64,000 bases of DNA from Xanthoparmelia taractica (GCA_033085395.1 MU853185.1:62001-126000); one strand, 5' to 3'. Positions 1 to 10,421 are shown, counted from the stretch's first letter. Notes: a model not told the origin generated them from the letters alone. Numbers and translations are program-made.

Positions 1-218
1 TTTGAGTAAATCTTGCAGTGGCCGACAACATCGGTGAGCCAAGACAGTTTTTCGTTGTAATGAGCTACAACGAACTCGATGGTGGGAGATGAGAGCGTAG
101 TGGCTGAAGAGGTTGTGGTCACTGTTAGAGACATGTCGGTTGAGGACGACGACTTTGGCATAGTGGAACTTGACGAAGCCGATGCCGAGGAGGATGCTTT
201 GGCCATGTCTGAAGACAT
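1..218 (-). CDS. DUF3431 family protein, 5' part (cut by window edge)
   Basis: The minus strand opens at an ATG (216-218) and runs without a stop off the left edge, giving 72 codons. The first ~45 residues are Ser/Thr-rich and low in complexity. They are followed by IEFVVAHYNEKLSWL at about residues 47-61, which resembles the start of the DUF3431 domain, a fungal family of unknown function where a VVAHYNEDLSWL-like block opens the domain. The usual N-terminal membrane anchor or signal peptide is not obvious, so the true start could lie upstream or the protein could be cytosolic. The rest of the domain is outside the window. Family assignment rests on one motif recalled from memory. Confidence 0.6.
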   Translation of the reverse strand, partial: MSSDMAKASSSASASSSSTMPKSSSSTDMSLTVTTTSSATTLSSPTIEFVVAHYNEKLSWLTDVVGHCKIYS

Positions 219-1602
219 CTTGGTGGTTTGTATGATAAGAATGGATCGAAGATGAATGTTAATATGGTGATGATTTGATGGTGATGTAGCTTGACGCGTC
301 TAATTCTCGAATGTTCTCAGAAGAAAAGCTATACAATGTCAGAGTCTGGAGGGTCAATGTTGGACGTGACTGACGCCTATACTCTTAACCTGATGTTGCA
401 GTAGTTGGAGGGTTGAACGTGGTAACAATGTGATGCACTAAAGCATGAATTGTCAACCAGAAAACGAGGTGAAGTCAGATGCTGATGGATGGCAGTGAGA
501 AGACGACCTACCCCTTTGCTCTTTAAGGGACGCTATGGTAAGCAGAGTGTCTTGAAAGTTGTTTTGATGATGAGGAAGAAGAAGATGAAGAAGGAAGGGA
601 AGTCAGAGATGAAGAGTAATGATCTAAGACTGACGAGAAGTGAGCCAGCTCACTGTTAAAGTGAGCTTGCCAAGGATGGAACGTCATGTGACCAGAAAGT
701 AGAGGCTAAATGTCGATACGCGGTCAACAGGGAGACTGCCATTGTCATTGTATGTGAGTATCACTTGTGCAATCTTTAACTTTGGTATACAAAGAGTCTT
801 CCTCCCTAACTGTCATCTCCACTGCTATCACTGTCTGACCATTTCAGGTGTACCCTGGTGGGAATAGCTTCATGTCGAAGACCCATCTACCACACATTAC
901 ATAACGCAAGTCGCGCAAATCACCCAACAACGTAGGTATTGTTTGGGATGCTGAAGCCGAAAGTCCGCTGACCTGATACTTAGAGGCATAGGTCCAGAGT
1001 CGACAAAGAGATTGAGATTGCTCTGCTCCACAGGCAGCTTTATACGGCTTAGGGAAGGACTGGCGCAACAGCTCCGGAAGTTCTCCGTCATATACTCCAT
1101 AGTAAGTCAAGTATCACATGAATGGCCCGGTCGCTGACTGCATGCATCGTTCATAGGCGTGGACTAGTACAACGCAAGGTTGTGCATCTCGATACCAGAC
1201 AAAGGAAACATTACTTCGACCAGTAGAGCCGAGAAAGATGGCGCTTAGGGTTGGCTAAGGCACGTAGGACGACTGTCGGTTCTGAAAGTGAGGACTCTGC
1301 TGTCTTAACGACAGGCTAAACCTCCCAGCGCTGTTCATAATCAAGCTTGGAACATTCTGGGGGTTGTTCCATGTGCTAATTGTTGTATTAGGTAGCTCAG
1401 TTATATCCAAAGGTGTCTGACCACATTCTCATAGCTCGCTCCAATTGCTTCCCCTACTTCTCTCGTTGTCAAATTGCACACGGCTAGGTTGAAACGCAAA
1501 GAGCTACTGCCACCGAACGACACGAGGCTTTCCTTCTCCAGATCCAGCTATACTGGTTGGACTTACTTGGCGCTTCAACCGTCCGAGACCCTAACTCCAC
1601 TC
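219..1602. other. Intergenic region, no supported gene
   Basis: This is the upstream region of the edge gene followed by sequence in which I see no conserved protein. A purine-rich run (GAGGAAGAAGAAGATGAAG) lies near 571-590. A minus-strand ORF at 844-1110 encodes 88 residues with a faintly BTB-like stretch (LWTYASKYQVSGL), but there is no domain context, so it is not called. Confidence 0.4.
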
Positions 1603-1959
1603 TCAGCAGCATACAACGCAATTCTTCCGCACTGGGCATCGTCCACAATCGCTTCGGCTCAAGTCATGGATACTGAAGCCACATTTCCAATTCGAATGTA
1701 CGTAACAGTGTCCATTCGGAGCTGGCCACACGCATCCCACACAGCTGTTGACACCGTATGCGCAGATGTGTCTGATGCAACCTGGGCAATCATATCCTAG
1801 CCAATAATCTGTCGTATAATGTTCAACTTCAACGCACTCGACGGATGGTTTCAGGAAAAGGTCAGCACGTACAATTGTGGCATTCCACGTTGCTACCGCG
1901 ATAACAATTGCAGCAGTCCCCACCAGTGCCGTTTATCGCATACGTTGAACATCTCCCAG
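1603..1959 (-). pseudogene. Broken Cys-rich small protein ORF
   Basis: The minus strand has a reading frame ending at 1603 that encodes 13 cysteines in its last ~80 residues, arranged as pairs such as CPGC, CVGC and CGRC with a terminal CC. It is preceded by a hydrophobic segment (AAIVIAVATWNATIVRA) that looks like a signal peptide or membrane anchor. The frame has no in-frame ATG. It is interrupted by TAA at 1933-1935, just before the hydrophobic segment, although the frame stays readable beyond it. CAA to TAA is the change RIP makes, so this may be a decayed secreted Cys-rich gene. It matches no family I recognise and could be chance. Confidence 0.3.
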
Positions 1960-2434
1960 ATACGCAGTAATGGCAGCTACTTGGAGCGAGAACGATGCCG
2001 TTCTTCGATTCTTTCTTGATTAGAGCCATGTCAAAGAGGCTACCTTCCGATCCCGTGAAGCTACCGAACCGTTTGGAGAAGGGTGATGCTTTCCAAGTTG
2101 GATGAAGGGATTGGTGCAGGAAGCCTAGGGATGGTGAGGCTTATGGAGTCAGGCTTGCAGCCTGGTCGATGCGAACGCCGCATGGCCTCGAACTCTGCCT
2201 TAGCCTTGTCAACGACTGGCTTTCAATGATTCCTCAGTGTGTCATCTCGCATTCAGCCTCAAGATATGAGTAAACATAACGCAAAACAGGCAACAAGATT
2301 CACCCAATATTAGCAAACAGTTCACTTTAGAATCAATTGCCTGAAAATGCCTTTCAGTTCGCCTCGGAAAAAGATTGGCTATATTGTTATGTAGCTCTGT
2401 ACACTCTTGCTAAAAGTACACCTTTGTCAACGGC

Positions 2435-2713
2435 TATCCCATCGCCTGGCATCGGGTAAAATTCAGGGGTTCAGCCTTATTGCGCTCCTCCGCACCCCAC
2501 CATAGAAAAACAACGCGTCTTCGCGGAGAAAGCCACATAATCACGTCAAATAATCAATACAATGCCTCGCAATTTTGGCTGTAAGCTATGTGGGATAGCC
2601 ATATGTAATCATATTAGGTGCTGGGAAGAGCATTTGGAAGCTATTCCATAGATATAGAAATTTGGTGGTGTATGCTAAGAGATTTTACCCGAATTTTGCC
2701 AGGCGATGGGATA
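2435..2713. mobile_element. MITE-like element with TA-flanked terminal inverted repeats
   Basis: Perfect 15-bp terminal inverted repeats lie at 2437-2451 (TCCCATCGCCTGGCA) and 2697-2711, each bordered on the outside by TA. This fits a Tc1/mariner-pogo (Fot1-like) target-site duplication. Just inside both ends an 11-nt block (TCGGGTAAAAT) is also inverted, offset by a few bases. The 275-bp interior has no ORF of any length. A short untranslated-leader-like stretch ahead of an ATG near 2562 suggests an internally deleted derivative of a Fot1/pogo transposon. The repeats are read directly; the superfamily is inferred from the TA duplication. Confidence 0.6.
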
Positions 2714-3440
2714 CTTGATGATAAGCCCGTTCATAAGCAAGAAGCTGAGTCAGAATGCAACCGCTTTTAAACGCAACCTTTCCAAGCTACAACCCACCAT
2801 ATGCTTGGCAACGCGTCACTGTATCTACATTGACAGAGATACTTCGGATTTGGCTTGAGAGCGTAACGTACAAGCCTAGCAGCTAGACACTTCTAGCCAA
2901 CATCTGAGATGTTCCTTAGACAGTCAATACGCAGAATGGAACAAGGCTGACAACGAGCTGCATGGCGAGCCTGTGGAGTACATACAAGGCAAAGGCTCAT
3001 ATCCGTGAAAGACTCGCTGGCATACTTGACTACATCTTGGTATGTCACAGCGCGAAGGCTCCGGGTCTGGCTCGGACCTGTCTCAGCAGCCCTCCAGAAC
3101 CCTCGTATACTCCACAAAACAGAAGCGTTGCCGTCGGAAACGCCAACGGATATAGTTCAGTCAACGACAGCTGCGTCGGAGTTAAAGTCGGCTTTCGCGT
3201 TTCGGAGCTGGAGATATGCTAAGATGTACTTCAGACTCAGCCCTTTGGCCGACAGCACCGAGGTGTGCATAGACGCAGTCTCCCTGTTAAGCTCGACTGA
3301 AGAGCTGGGGTTGTTGTCAGAGGCTCCTGAATGTGGCGATCTAGCCGAGGCCTCAGTCCACTTCAGCCAAAGAGGCTTCCATTACGTGTGCCGTAGTGAA
3401 TCCGATGGCTGCGATAAACAGCGTGAAGCTTTTGGTGGCC
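2714..3440. other. 3' flank of the MAK5-like gene, no supported gene
   Basis: Several overlapping ORFs exist on both strands near 2893-3532, but none resembles a known family. The longest (plus, 3005-3532) runs antisense into the MAK5 3' end. I treat this as untranslated or intergenic sequence. Confidence 0.4.
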
Positions 3441-5902
3441 TCATAAATCATCCAGGCCACCTTCTATCTTCCCCAGAAATTCCCCTCTCTCGCCGTTCAA
3501 CAGCCCGTCAACATCAACCCCACCAGCGGTGAGATACCTCTCGCTAACTCCAACATTGACTCTCTGGCCCAACAGCCCTTTTAGCTCCCCTCTAAGCGCG
3601 CTCAGCTCCCCCTTCGTCAGTCTCCTAGCCTCGCTTTCTTTCTTCTTCCTTCCCTGACCCCTACCCTTTTTGCTCGCTTCTCCGGCCGCAAACTCCTCAC
3701 TGTCATAGTCGACTCCTAGGTCGTTCGCGGCAGTCTTCAACCAATTGTCGTCGTGGCCCTTCTTCTCCTTGGCGAGGGCTGCGTCAGATATTTTCTTACT
3801 AAGTAGGACGCGGGGTTTCAAGCGTGAAACCACTCGCCTGTCGAGGTCTATCGTTCGCATGAGATTTTTCCTTCCGTCGTCGTCCTGTTCACTCGAATTG
3901 CGCGCGTGGACTTTAGCTATGAGTCGACGCATACCCTGGACCTCTTCAGGTGAGCACAGCAAGATGCTCGAGCCTGACCTCTCTGCGCGCGCGGTTCTTC
4001 CAGAGCGATGGACATACGTGTCAGCTGCTCGAGGTAGGTGATAATGGAGGACGAGCTGAACGGAAGGGATATCAAGGCCTCTGGCTGCAACATCTGTGGC
4101 TACTAGTATTGAAGACGGAGATGAAGCGGATGAGAAACGCTCTATGGAGCGAAGTCGGGCCTTTTGGGGCATCTGAGAGTGTAGAGCGTAGGCGGGAAGG
4201 CCAAGATTTTGGAGAAATGGCGTGAGACGACGGACTGAAGTTATCGAGTTGGTGAACATAAGTGTGCGAATTTTTGGGTGGAGAAGTAACGTCGAGTATA
4301 GATAGAGGTCCTGCATGTCATGTTCAGAAAGACGGGCAAAATCGGGAAACTCTTACCTACCTTTTCTGTCCCAGCACATTCAACAATGCCTTCCTTCAGA
4401 CCTGATGCCATAGTTGTGGCTGGGTTGACATCAATGAATCTGGGTTTTTCCTCCCTGAAATTGAGCTTTTTGAGCAGATACTCAAGGGATTCTCGTTTGC
4501 CCATTAGATCACCACCCGTTGATTTTGCCTTCCCTGCCAATCTTTGCTGCAAGTCTTTCTGAAAAGTAGCAGAGAAGACTAGTGTCTGCCTTCGCTGCTT
4601 CCAACTATTTGTTTCTGACCCGCCTGCGTCATCGTCGTTTGTTTTAATAGTCCGGTCCAAAATGTTAAGGATCTCTTCTAACTCTTTGAAGTGGCCTTCG
4701 CTCAAGAGTCGATCGGCCTCGTCAACAACTAGATACTTAATCTTACGGAGAGACTCTATCAGGTTCTGGCTTCCACTAATGACCTCCCACAAGCGACCAG
4801 GAGTTCCAATGATAATATCTGCGTGGGCAACTTGACGCTGTTGCTTATGCACAGACAAGCCTCCGGTCAAAGTCGCTATAGAAGGCTGCATGGAGCCGGG
4901 AGCCGAACAAAAATCATTGAGATGTGCAGACAGTTGATGCGCAAGCTCTCTGGTGGGTGAAAGGACCAGGGCCAGAGGGTGTTGCTGCCGTTCCTTGCCT
5001 TTCGCATCTGCAGATGCTGCTTTGCCATGGGTAGTCCTAACATAGTGCTCATAGATAGGTATTCCGAATGCTAGCGTTTTGCCAGATCCAGTCGGTGCTT
5101 TGCCTATGACATCGTGGCCACCTAAGATTTCTGGGATAGAAGACCGCTGTATTGCAGTCGGCTGCGAGAATTTCACGCGGGCGAGAGACGAAATTGTCCT
5201 AGAAGAGAGATGCAAGGAACCCCAGGCAGATACTAATGTTATTAGGAACAGAAGAAGTTCTCAGTCGTCTGTTTCTGCTTACCATCGACTTCCTCATTAT
5301 CTGCTGTATTCCCACCCTCGTCTGCTGAGCCTAATGCCTCGAAGGTATTTTTCGATATTTCCGGCTGAGACGCTACCCGCTTCTTCTGCTTTTCTTCCTG
5401 CTTCCGACGCTTTTTCTCAGACGTGCGACTTTCTTTCCCCTGTGGAGACTTGACTGTCAACCTCGGTGCGTCTACCTGGTGTTCTGTTTCGTCTTCGCTA
5501 AAGCCTTCCCATCCATCCTCATCTGCTCTTCCATCACCGTTTGAAGTATTGAACTCCTCAACCCTTATATGTGTGGATTTTTTGGACAGAGGCTGCACTG
5601 GGTGATCAGTTTACCGCAAAACAAGATCCTCAAGCGCCCTCTTCCTTACACACTTTATACTCCACTTTTCCTAGTGTTGGGCCCTTCACGACTTCAACAT
5701 CCGAGAGCTCTTCCAGACCGAAAAAGCCTTCAGCATCCTCCAATCGGTCAACAGCTACCTGGTTCCACGGAAGCTTGTCGAGGCCAACGGCTCCACTCTT
5801 TGGAGCTTCTTGCGAGTCGTCATCTTTGGGACCGACCCGTTGCCTTTTCTTTGCCTTGAATGAAGCAAGGTTACGATGCCGCTTCTTTCCGTTCGGCGCC
5901 AT
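3441..5902 (-). CDS. MAK5: ATP-dependent RNA helicase MAK5 (DEAD-box, DDX24 family)
   Basis: Nucleolar DEAD-box helicase needed for 60S ribosomal subunit assembly. Four exons join in phase: 5902-5650, 5597-5283, 5232-4361 and 4310-3441, with introns of 52, 50 and 50 nt, giving 769 residues, near the yeast length. The N-terminal ~190 residues are charged and Lys-rich. The core then starts with the MAK5-typical W-x5-LS lead-in and Q-motif (FSQPTAIQ). Walker A (APTGSGKT) follows at about 235-242, then DEAD (VVDEADRLL), SAT (FSATF), motif V (ATDVAARGLD) and motif VI (HRSGRTARAERSG). The C-terminal tail is Lys-rich. Two internal phase checks support the structure: exon 2 reading into SAWGSLHLS, and TEK joining DLYLY at the third intron. 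The start ATG gives MAPNGKKRH, matching the basic N-terminus of orthologues. Confidence 0.93.
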
Positions 5903-6052
5903 GCCCAATGCTCGTTCAACCATACTGGCGAAGAATTGAACATAGATTTGTCGAATTGCGCCGGGTAGGAAGGGTGAAAACGACTCCGCCCCACGCACCC
6001 CATTGTGCCCGTTCGGCTCCCCCCCGCTCTCCCACTATAACGCTACCCACCA
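5903..6052. promoter_or_regulatory. Divergent promoter shared by MAK5 and TRM7
   Basis: Only 150 bp separate the two start codons, which face away from each other. Both products act in RNA maturation (60S assembly and tRNA modification), so a shared bidirectional promoter would give coordinated growth-linked expression. This is inferred from the arrangement; I see no specific factor site that I can name. Confidence 0.6.
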
Positions 6053-7192
6053 ATGGGCAAATCCTCCAAAGACAAACGCGACGCCTACTATCGCCTTGCC
6101 AAAGAACAAGGCTGGCGCGCTCGTTCTGCCTTCAAGCTTATCCAGCTCGATGAGCATTTCGATTTATTTTCTGGCGTTACCCGTGTTGTTGACCTCTGCG
6201 CTGCCCCTGGAAGCTGGAGCCAGGTGCTGTCGAGGGTCCTGATCAAAGGAGAATGCTTTGGGAGGAGGGCGTGGGAGGAGAAGCAAAAGAAGGAAAGTGA
6301 GGTTCTGCCAGGCGGATCTGAGGAGAAAGAGGGAAATGTGCATCAAGATGCGGGAGAGGAAAAGCGAGAGAAGGGCGAGCTAAGGCCGAGGAAGGATATT
6401 AAGATCGTGGCAGTTGACTTACAGCCAATGGCAAGTCTGGAGGGAATTACGATCTTGAAAGGAGACATCACTACCCCGTCTACAGTCACAAGGGTACTCG
6501 AAGCCTTGGACCCAGACACATATGTCGATGACGCTGAGGACTCGGGAAGCCATCCGGTTGACCTCGTGCTCAGTGATGGCGCCCCAGATGTCACAGGCTT
6601 GCATGATTTGGATATCTACATACAATCTCAGCTACTGTATTCAGCACTCAACCTTGCGCTCAGGATTTTGAAACCGGGTGGGAAATTCGTGGCCAAAGTT
6701 TTCCGGGGTAAGGACGTTGACTTAATTTACGCGCAACTGAGATGCTTCTTTACCAGTGTGCATTGTGCAAAGCCGAGGAGCTCGAGGGCGAGCAGTTTGG
6801 AAGCCTTTGTAGTGTGTGAAGGATTTCATACACCGAAGGGATACAAAGTTGATCCTAAGCGTCCTGTTGGATTGGGTGCTCAGGTTCCAGTCCCGGAAAC
6901 GAAATCGAAAGACGAACAATCCTTCGACGGTTGTGGTCAACGACGAACCGTCCGAGAGGATGGTGTTACTGTGTTAGAGTTCGCATCTGATGACGAAGAG
7001 GATGAGAATCGATGGATTGGCCCATTCGTCGCTTGTGGAGATCTCTCAGCTTGGGATGCCGACGCCACGTATCACTTACCGAAAGATAGGGTCAGTTTAG
7101 ATCCTGTCCAACCTCCGACTGCTCCTCCGTACAAGAGGGCTTTAGAGCTACGGAGACAGCAAGGTGGACTGTATGGTAAGACCAGCAAATGA
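6053..7192 (+). CDS. TRM7: tRNA (Cm32/Nm34) 2'-O-methyltransferase TRM7 (FTSJ1/RrmJ family)
   Basis: Cytosolic SAM-dependent methyltransferase that modifies the ribose of anticodon-loop positions 32 and 34. It is a single exon of 379 residues starting MGKSSKDKRDAYYR, the hallmark TRM7 N-terminus. K28 (ARSAFKL) is the first residue of the catalytic K-D-K-E set. The SAM motif VVDLCAAPGSWSQVL follows, then the catalytic Asp in LVLSDGAPDVTGLHDLD, Lys in GGKFVAKVFRG, and a Glu in SSLEAFVVCEGF. The C-terminus DPVQPPTAPPYKRALEL is also conserved in TRM7. It is longer than yeast Trm7 (310 residues), mainly through a charged insertion at about residues 65-120 between the SAM motif and the next strand (EKQKKESEV to ELRPRK), plus a C-terminal extension. 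Confidence 0.94.
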   Translation: MGKSSKDKRDAYYRLAKEQGWRARSAFKLIQLDEHFDLFSGVTRVVDLCAAPGSWSQVLSRVLIKGECFGRRAWEEKQKKESEVLPGGSEEKEGNVHQDAGEEKREKGELRPRKDIKIVAVDLQPMASLEGITILKGDITTPSTVTRVLEALDPDTYVDDAEDSGSHPVDLVLSDGAPDVTGLHDLDIYIQSQLLYSALNLALRILKPGGKFVAKVFRGKDVDLIYAQLRCFFTSVHCAKPRSSRASSLEAFVVCEGFHTPKGYKVDPKRPVGLGAQVPVPETKSKDEQSFDGCGQRRTVREDGVTVLEFASDDEEDENRWIGPFVACGDLSAWDADATYHLPKDRVSLDPVQPPTAPPYKRALELRRQQGGLYGKTSK

Positions 7193-7486
7193 GCCGCTAA
7201 GATGGCTTTTGACATGTGAACTAGTAAAGTAAATCAAGTAGATTAAATGTCACTTTCAAGACGTCCTGTCCGGAAAGAAACAAACGACTGCGGATTGGTG
7301 GTGAATCTCCTTGCACTCTCGTTCAGCAGAAACTCGTAGAAGTTGCGATGAGCGCTGATAAGTCTACAGGTGATCGCCAAGAGTGACTCGACTTGAGGCG
7401 AAGCTTTAGAAAAAGTCTGATTCATTGAAAACTAAACACGTCTATCTATACAAGCTGAATAGTCTCTCAAGTGCAACATCCCTCCA

Positions 7487-8356
7487 CTAAGCACATCCTT
7501 TACACATGTCCGCCTGATCAGTGTACGTCTCAATATAATTCCAAGTGTCCCACTTCTTAGGGATCGTCTTGTGAGGCTTTTCCCAAGAGTAATCGCATAA
7601 CACATCAATAGTAATACCAGTTTGAGCATCACATGCGGTTGCCGTCGCGAGGTTGATCTTGTGCTCCCGATCAGACGGAACCACGTCCTGCATGTATCCC
7701 GGCGTATTCGCAGGAATCTTCTGACACATCCGCTGGCACTCCTCGTTCAACACTGGCGCGGTAACGTAACCCGTACCGTTCGCAGGGGGATGATTCCACA
7801 CTCTTCTTTTCTGCCCATTCCAGTAATAAAAGTCTTTGCCTCGGTAGGCCTCGGCGCAGAATTGATTCCCATCGCCCGTATCCCAACATTCTTTTCTCTC
7901 CTCCTCCTGCCAGCTGAGACATTTGGGCGCTAGGAAATAAGATTCGGCCGAGCCGAGAGCTGAGTTGAGGGATTCCAGTTCGCCGCTCGCGCAGGTCCAG
8001 GAGAAGGCGTAGCTTTTGTTGTTGTGGTAGTTGTAGTAGTCGAAGCCGTAGTAGCTGCCGTAGTATTGGCCGTAGACTGGAGGTAGGTCTCTGGAGGGAG
8101 TGTCGACGCAATAGCATTTTGTGAGGCGGAAGACATCGCCTTCGAGGTCGCCGTCCGAGCGTGGGTTGTTCTTGTTATATTCGTAGCCGTCGAAGGGTGG
8201 GTTGTCCGTGGTGCGCTTTGAAAGAGCATGGGTCGAGATGTCGGATGCTACCGAGTTGGGGACATGGGTTCCGATCTTCTGCGAAGCTCCGTGGAGCGGT
8301 AGGCTTGTGGCGAGGCTCATAAGGAAGGTAGCGAAAAGGAAGATCATGGGAGACAT
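7487..8356 (-). CDS. Secreted cysteine-rich protein of unknown function
   Basis: A 289-residue single-exon ORF with a clear signal peptide (hydrophobic residues ~4-19, MIFLFATFLMSLATSL) and a Kex2-type dibasic site (SKR, residues 46-48), so the mature protein may begin near residue 49. The mature part has 12 cysteines, an even number suited to six disulfides, a Tyr/Gly/Asn-rich stretch (YGQYYGSYYGFDYYNY) and two N-glycosylation sequons (NKS, NGT). The last four residues include two of the cysteines (CKGCA). I recognise no enzyme domain. It is the last gene before the RIP-degraded block, a common setting for fungal effectors, but an effector role is inference. A conserved extracellular protein is equally possible. 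Confidence 0.8.
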   Translation of the reverse strand: MSPMIFLFATFLMSLATSLPLHGASQKIGTHVPNSVASDISTHALSKRTTDNPPFDGYEYNKNNPRSDGDLEGDVFRLTKCYCVDTPSRDLPPVYGQYYGSYYGFDYYNYHNNKSYAFSWTCASGELESLNSALGSAESYFLAPKCLSWQEEERKECWDTGDGNQFCAEAYRGKDFYYWNGQKRRVWNHPPANGTGYVTAPVLNEECQRMCQKIPANTPGYMQDVVPSDREHKINLATATACDAQTGITIDVLCDYSWEKPHKTIPKKWDTWNYIETYTDQADMCKGCA

Positions 8357-8949
8357 TCTTGTTAATGTAGTAGATGTCGTTTGTTGATTAAAACCTTTTA
8401 GGCTTCTTTGTGTGACTGAGAACGCGGTAGAAGGAACTGGATGTTCTCTAGAGGTCAGATGGGATGCTGATGGAGGTGTGCGAGGAAATAGAAATTCTGA
8501 GAAGTCGAGGAGATTATATAGCCAGTTTTCAGAAATGCCATTATTTTTATTGCATTATATCTCAGCCTGACCCCATTGCTAGTCTCAGTGCTTGAGAGCG
8601 TAGCGAGTAGATATTCTGAGCATTATAATAATCCAAGTGTGTAAGTAATAAGCCCGTGAGCAAGTTAGAGTATGTAAATCAGATACAGACGATGAGATGT
8701 TTTGAGAGCTAACCATCCTCGCTGCTTTATTCTTAAAGACGGTCAAAATTGCACCGCTGCACATCATATGAATGTGCTTATCAAAAGGAATGATAAGGAT
8801 GCTTTGGCCTTTCTCGAAGCTCGGGTCGTCAGGAACGATGCATTCGCATTTAAGACAAGGATATTTAATAATATGTGCTGGGGGCGCGGGCTACCCAGTA
8901 GTGGAAAGCTTGCTGAGTCACGTGATATCGCGACTGCAGGCGTATTTTG
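8357..8949. other. Upstream region of the secreted-protein gene and boundary of the AT-rich block
   Basis: This 590-bp stretch has ordinary composition at the gene side and becomes AT-rich towards 8.95 kb, where the RIP pattern begins. Overlapping ORFs of 60-82 codons (8702-8954 plus, 8585-8767 minus) resemble nothing known. No gene is supported. Confidence 0.4.
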
Positions 8950-9288
8950 AATGATTTTTCTTTATCTATCTAATAGCAACGTGACTAGTATTTAAAGGCC
9001 CTGTGGTGTAGTGGAATAGATACTGCAAATATCACACAAATAGCCCCGATTCTTGATGATTAGCCTAGCCATTACTACAATTAATTTAATTCGCTAGGAT
9101 TCTAACTCGAACTCGGCTGAGCCAACGTGATATTAATAGTCAAAGAATATATGAAAGAATCGATTTTTTTGATGATCTGGACCGTTATAGATATCACTTC
9201 ATCGTACGTAGTAGTCGTAATTCACTACAACGTACGGAATTTATTAGCGGGGAACCTCGACTCGATAGCGACGTGTAACGTCGGCAAT

Positions 9289-9540
9289 AGACTTTAACTC
9301 TCGCTGCTAAGCATATATATCGCTAGCTATAATAAATATCTAGCTTCAAATAGAGTAGTAAATAGTTAGGTGAAATAATAAGAGCGTCTTAGCATCGGCT
9401 CGAATAACTAAAAACTTAATATCGATAGAGAGATATAGCGATAGTAATAGGTCTTAACTCTCGCTATTGAGTATGCACGTCGCTAGTTATAATGTATATA
9501 TCGCTTTAAGTAAAGTAGTAAATAATTACGAGATCGTATA
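9289..9540. repeat. Tandem direct repeat, ~160-bp period, two degraded copies
   Basis: The segment around 9292-9380 recurs about 160 bp downstream, around 9452-9530. Both share TTAACTCTCGCT followed by a CGCTAG-TATAAT-like stretch and AGTAGTAAATA. Copies differ mostly by transitions, as expected after RIP of a tandem duplication. They may be subrepeats in an LTR or untranslated region. Confidence 0.6.
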
Positions 9541-10194
9541 GAGAGACACTCGTGCTTATCGATATAGTATTTTTTAAGAGCGGCGAATTAAACGAGATAG
9601 CGCTCTAATTCTAAGATTTTATAGACTTCTATAAAGAAATTAGATTAAATAGAATAACTTAGCATAAGAGAGACTTATTAGATATTTTAATAACTCATAT
9701 ATAAGATTCTCTTCTTCCGTTTACTCTTCCGTCTATTCACTCATAGCTCTTTACCTTATATATATTAATAAGAATATTACAATTAGTTCGATTAGAGTAA
9801 TAAAGATTCGCGTATTTAAGTTACTTATTAACTAAAAGGCGGCGAAATATTTTAAAGATCTTATTTGATACGTGTGAGTCGAACACGCGATTAGATATAG
9901 ATAAGAATCGCTATTACTTAAAGTCCTCTTTAAGTATTATTATTAGTCACTCTCTTTTAATAAATAGAATATATATCTTACTTAAATTAGTAAACGCTAT
10001 TCTAGATCTTTTAAGAGAGTTAAAAGATTATTAATTTAACTATTTATCTAATTAGACGTGTTTTAAGAAGAGAGAGCTCTTAAAGAGAGGTGAAAGAAAA
10101 TAAGTTATAACGCGATTTTTTCTTATATTGAATAAGAGTGTTTAGTATAAGAAAGAACGCTAAATACGTAGAAATAATTAATTTTAAAAGTACT

Positions 10195-10421
10195 AGCGTT
10201 GCTCGTTAGTTAGAAGCTATCGAAGATACTTCTAATTAGCGAGCAACGCTATATATAAATAATTGATTCTAAATACGTCGAGGTAAATATAGATACCCAA
10301 TCTTATCTTATCTATAAGATAAGATCGGGTATCTAGATCTTTTCGAGTAATATAGATTTAAGTATTTACGTTACTCGCCGATTAGAAGTAATTATAGAGA
10401 CTCTTAGTTAGCGAGTAACGC
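10195..10421. repeat. Large imperfect palindrome with three nested hairpins
   Basis: Three inverted repeats lie side by side. IR1 (10195-10216 with 10229-10250) has 22-nt arms with two mismatches. IR2 (10292-10310 with 10315-10333) has 19-nt arms with one mismatch and a 4-nt loop. IR3 (10368-10388 with 10401-10421) is weaker. The left half (IR1 and flank) also aligns with the reverse complement of the right half (IR3 and flank) around the centre of IR2 near 10312, so the whole ~227 bp is a foldback. It may be a foldback or MITE-type element, or two inverted element ends. The arms are read directly. Confidence 0.7.

Noticed and set aside
844..1110. 88-codon minus-strand ORF with a BTB-like stretch
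   Set aside because: Only about a dozen residues resemble a BTB C-terminal segment; nothing before or after supports the domain.
3005..3532. 175-codon plus-strand ORF
   Set aside because: It overlaps the 3' end of MAK5 in antisense, has no domain and no homology that I recognise.
8995..9122. tRNA- or SINE-like sequence (GGTGTAGTGGAATAGATACT near 9005 resembles an A box; TCTAACTCGAACTC near 9099 resembles a B box)
   Set aside because: The acceptor stem and T-arm do not pair properly and the boxes are about 90 nt apart. It may be a RIP-mutated tRNA-derived SINE, but I cannot fold a tRNA from it.
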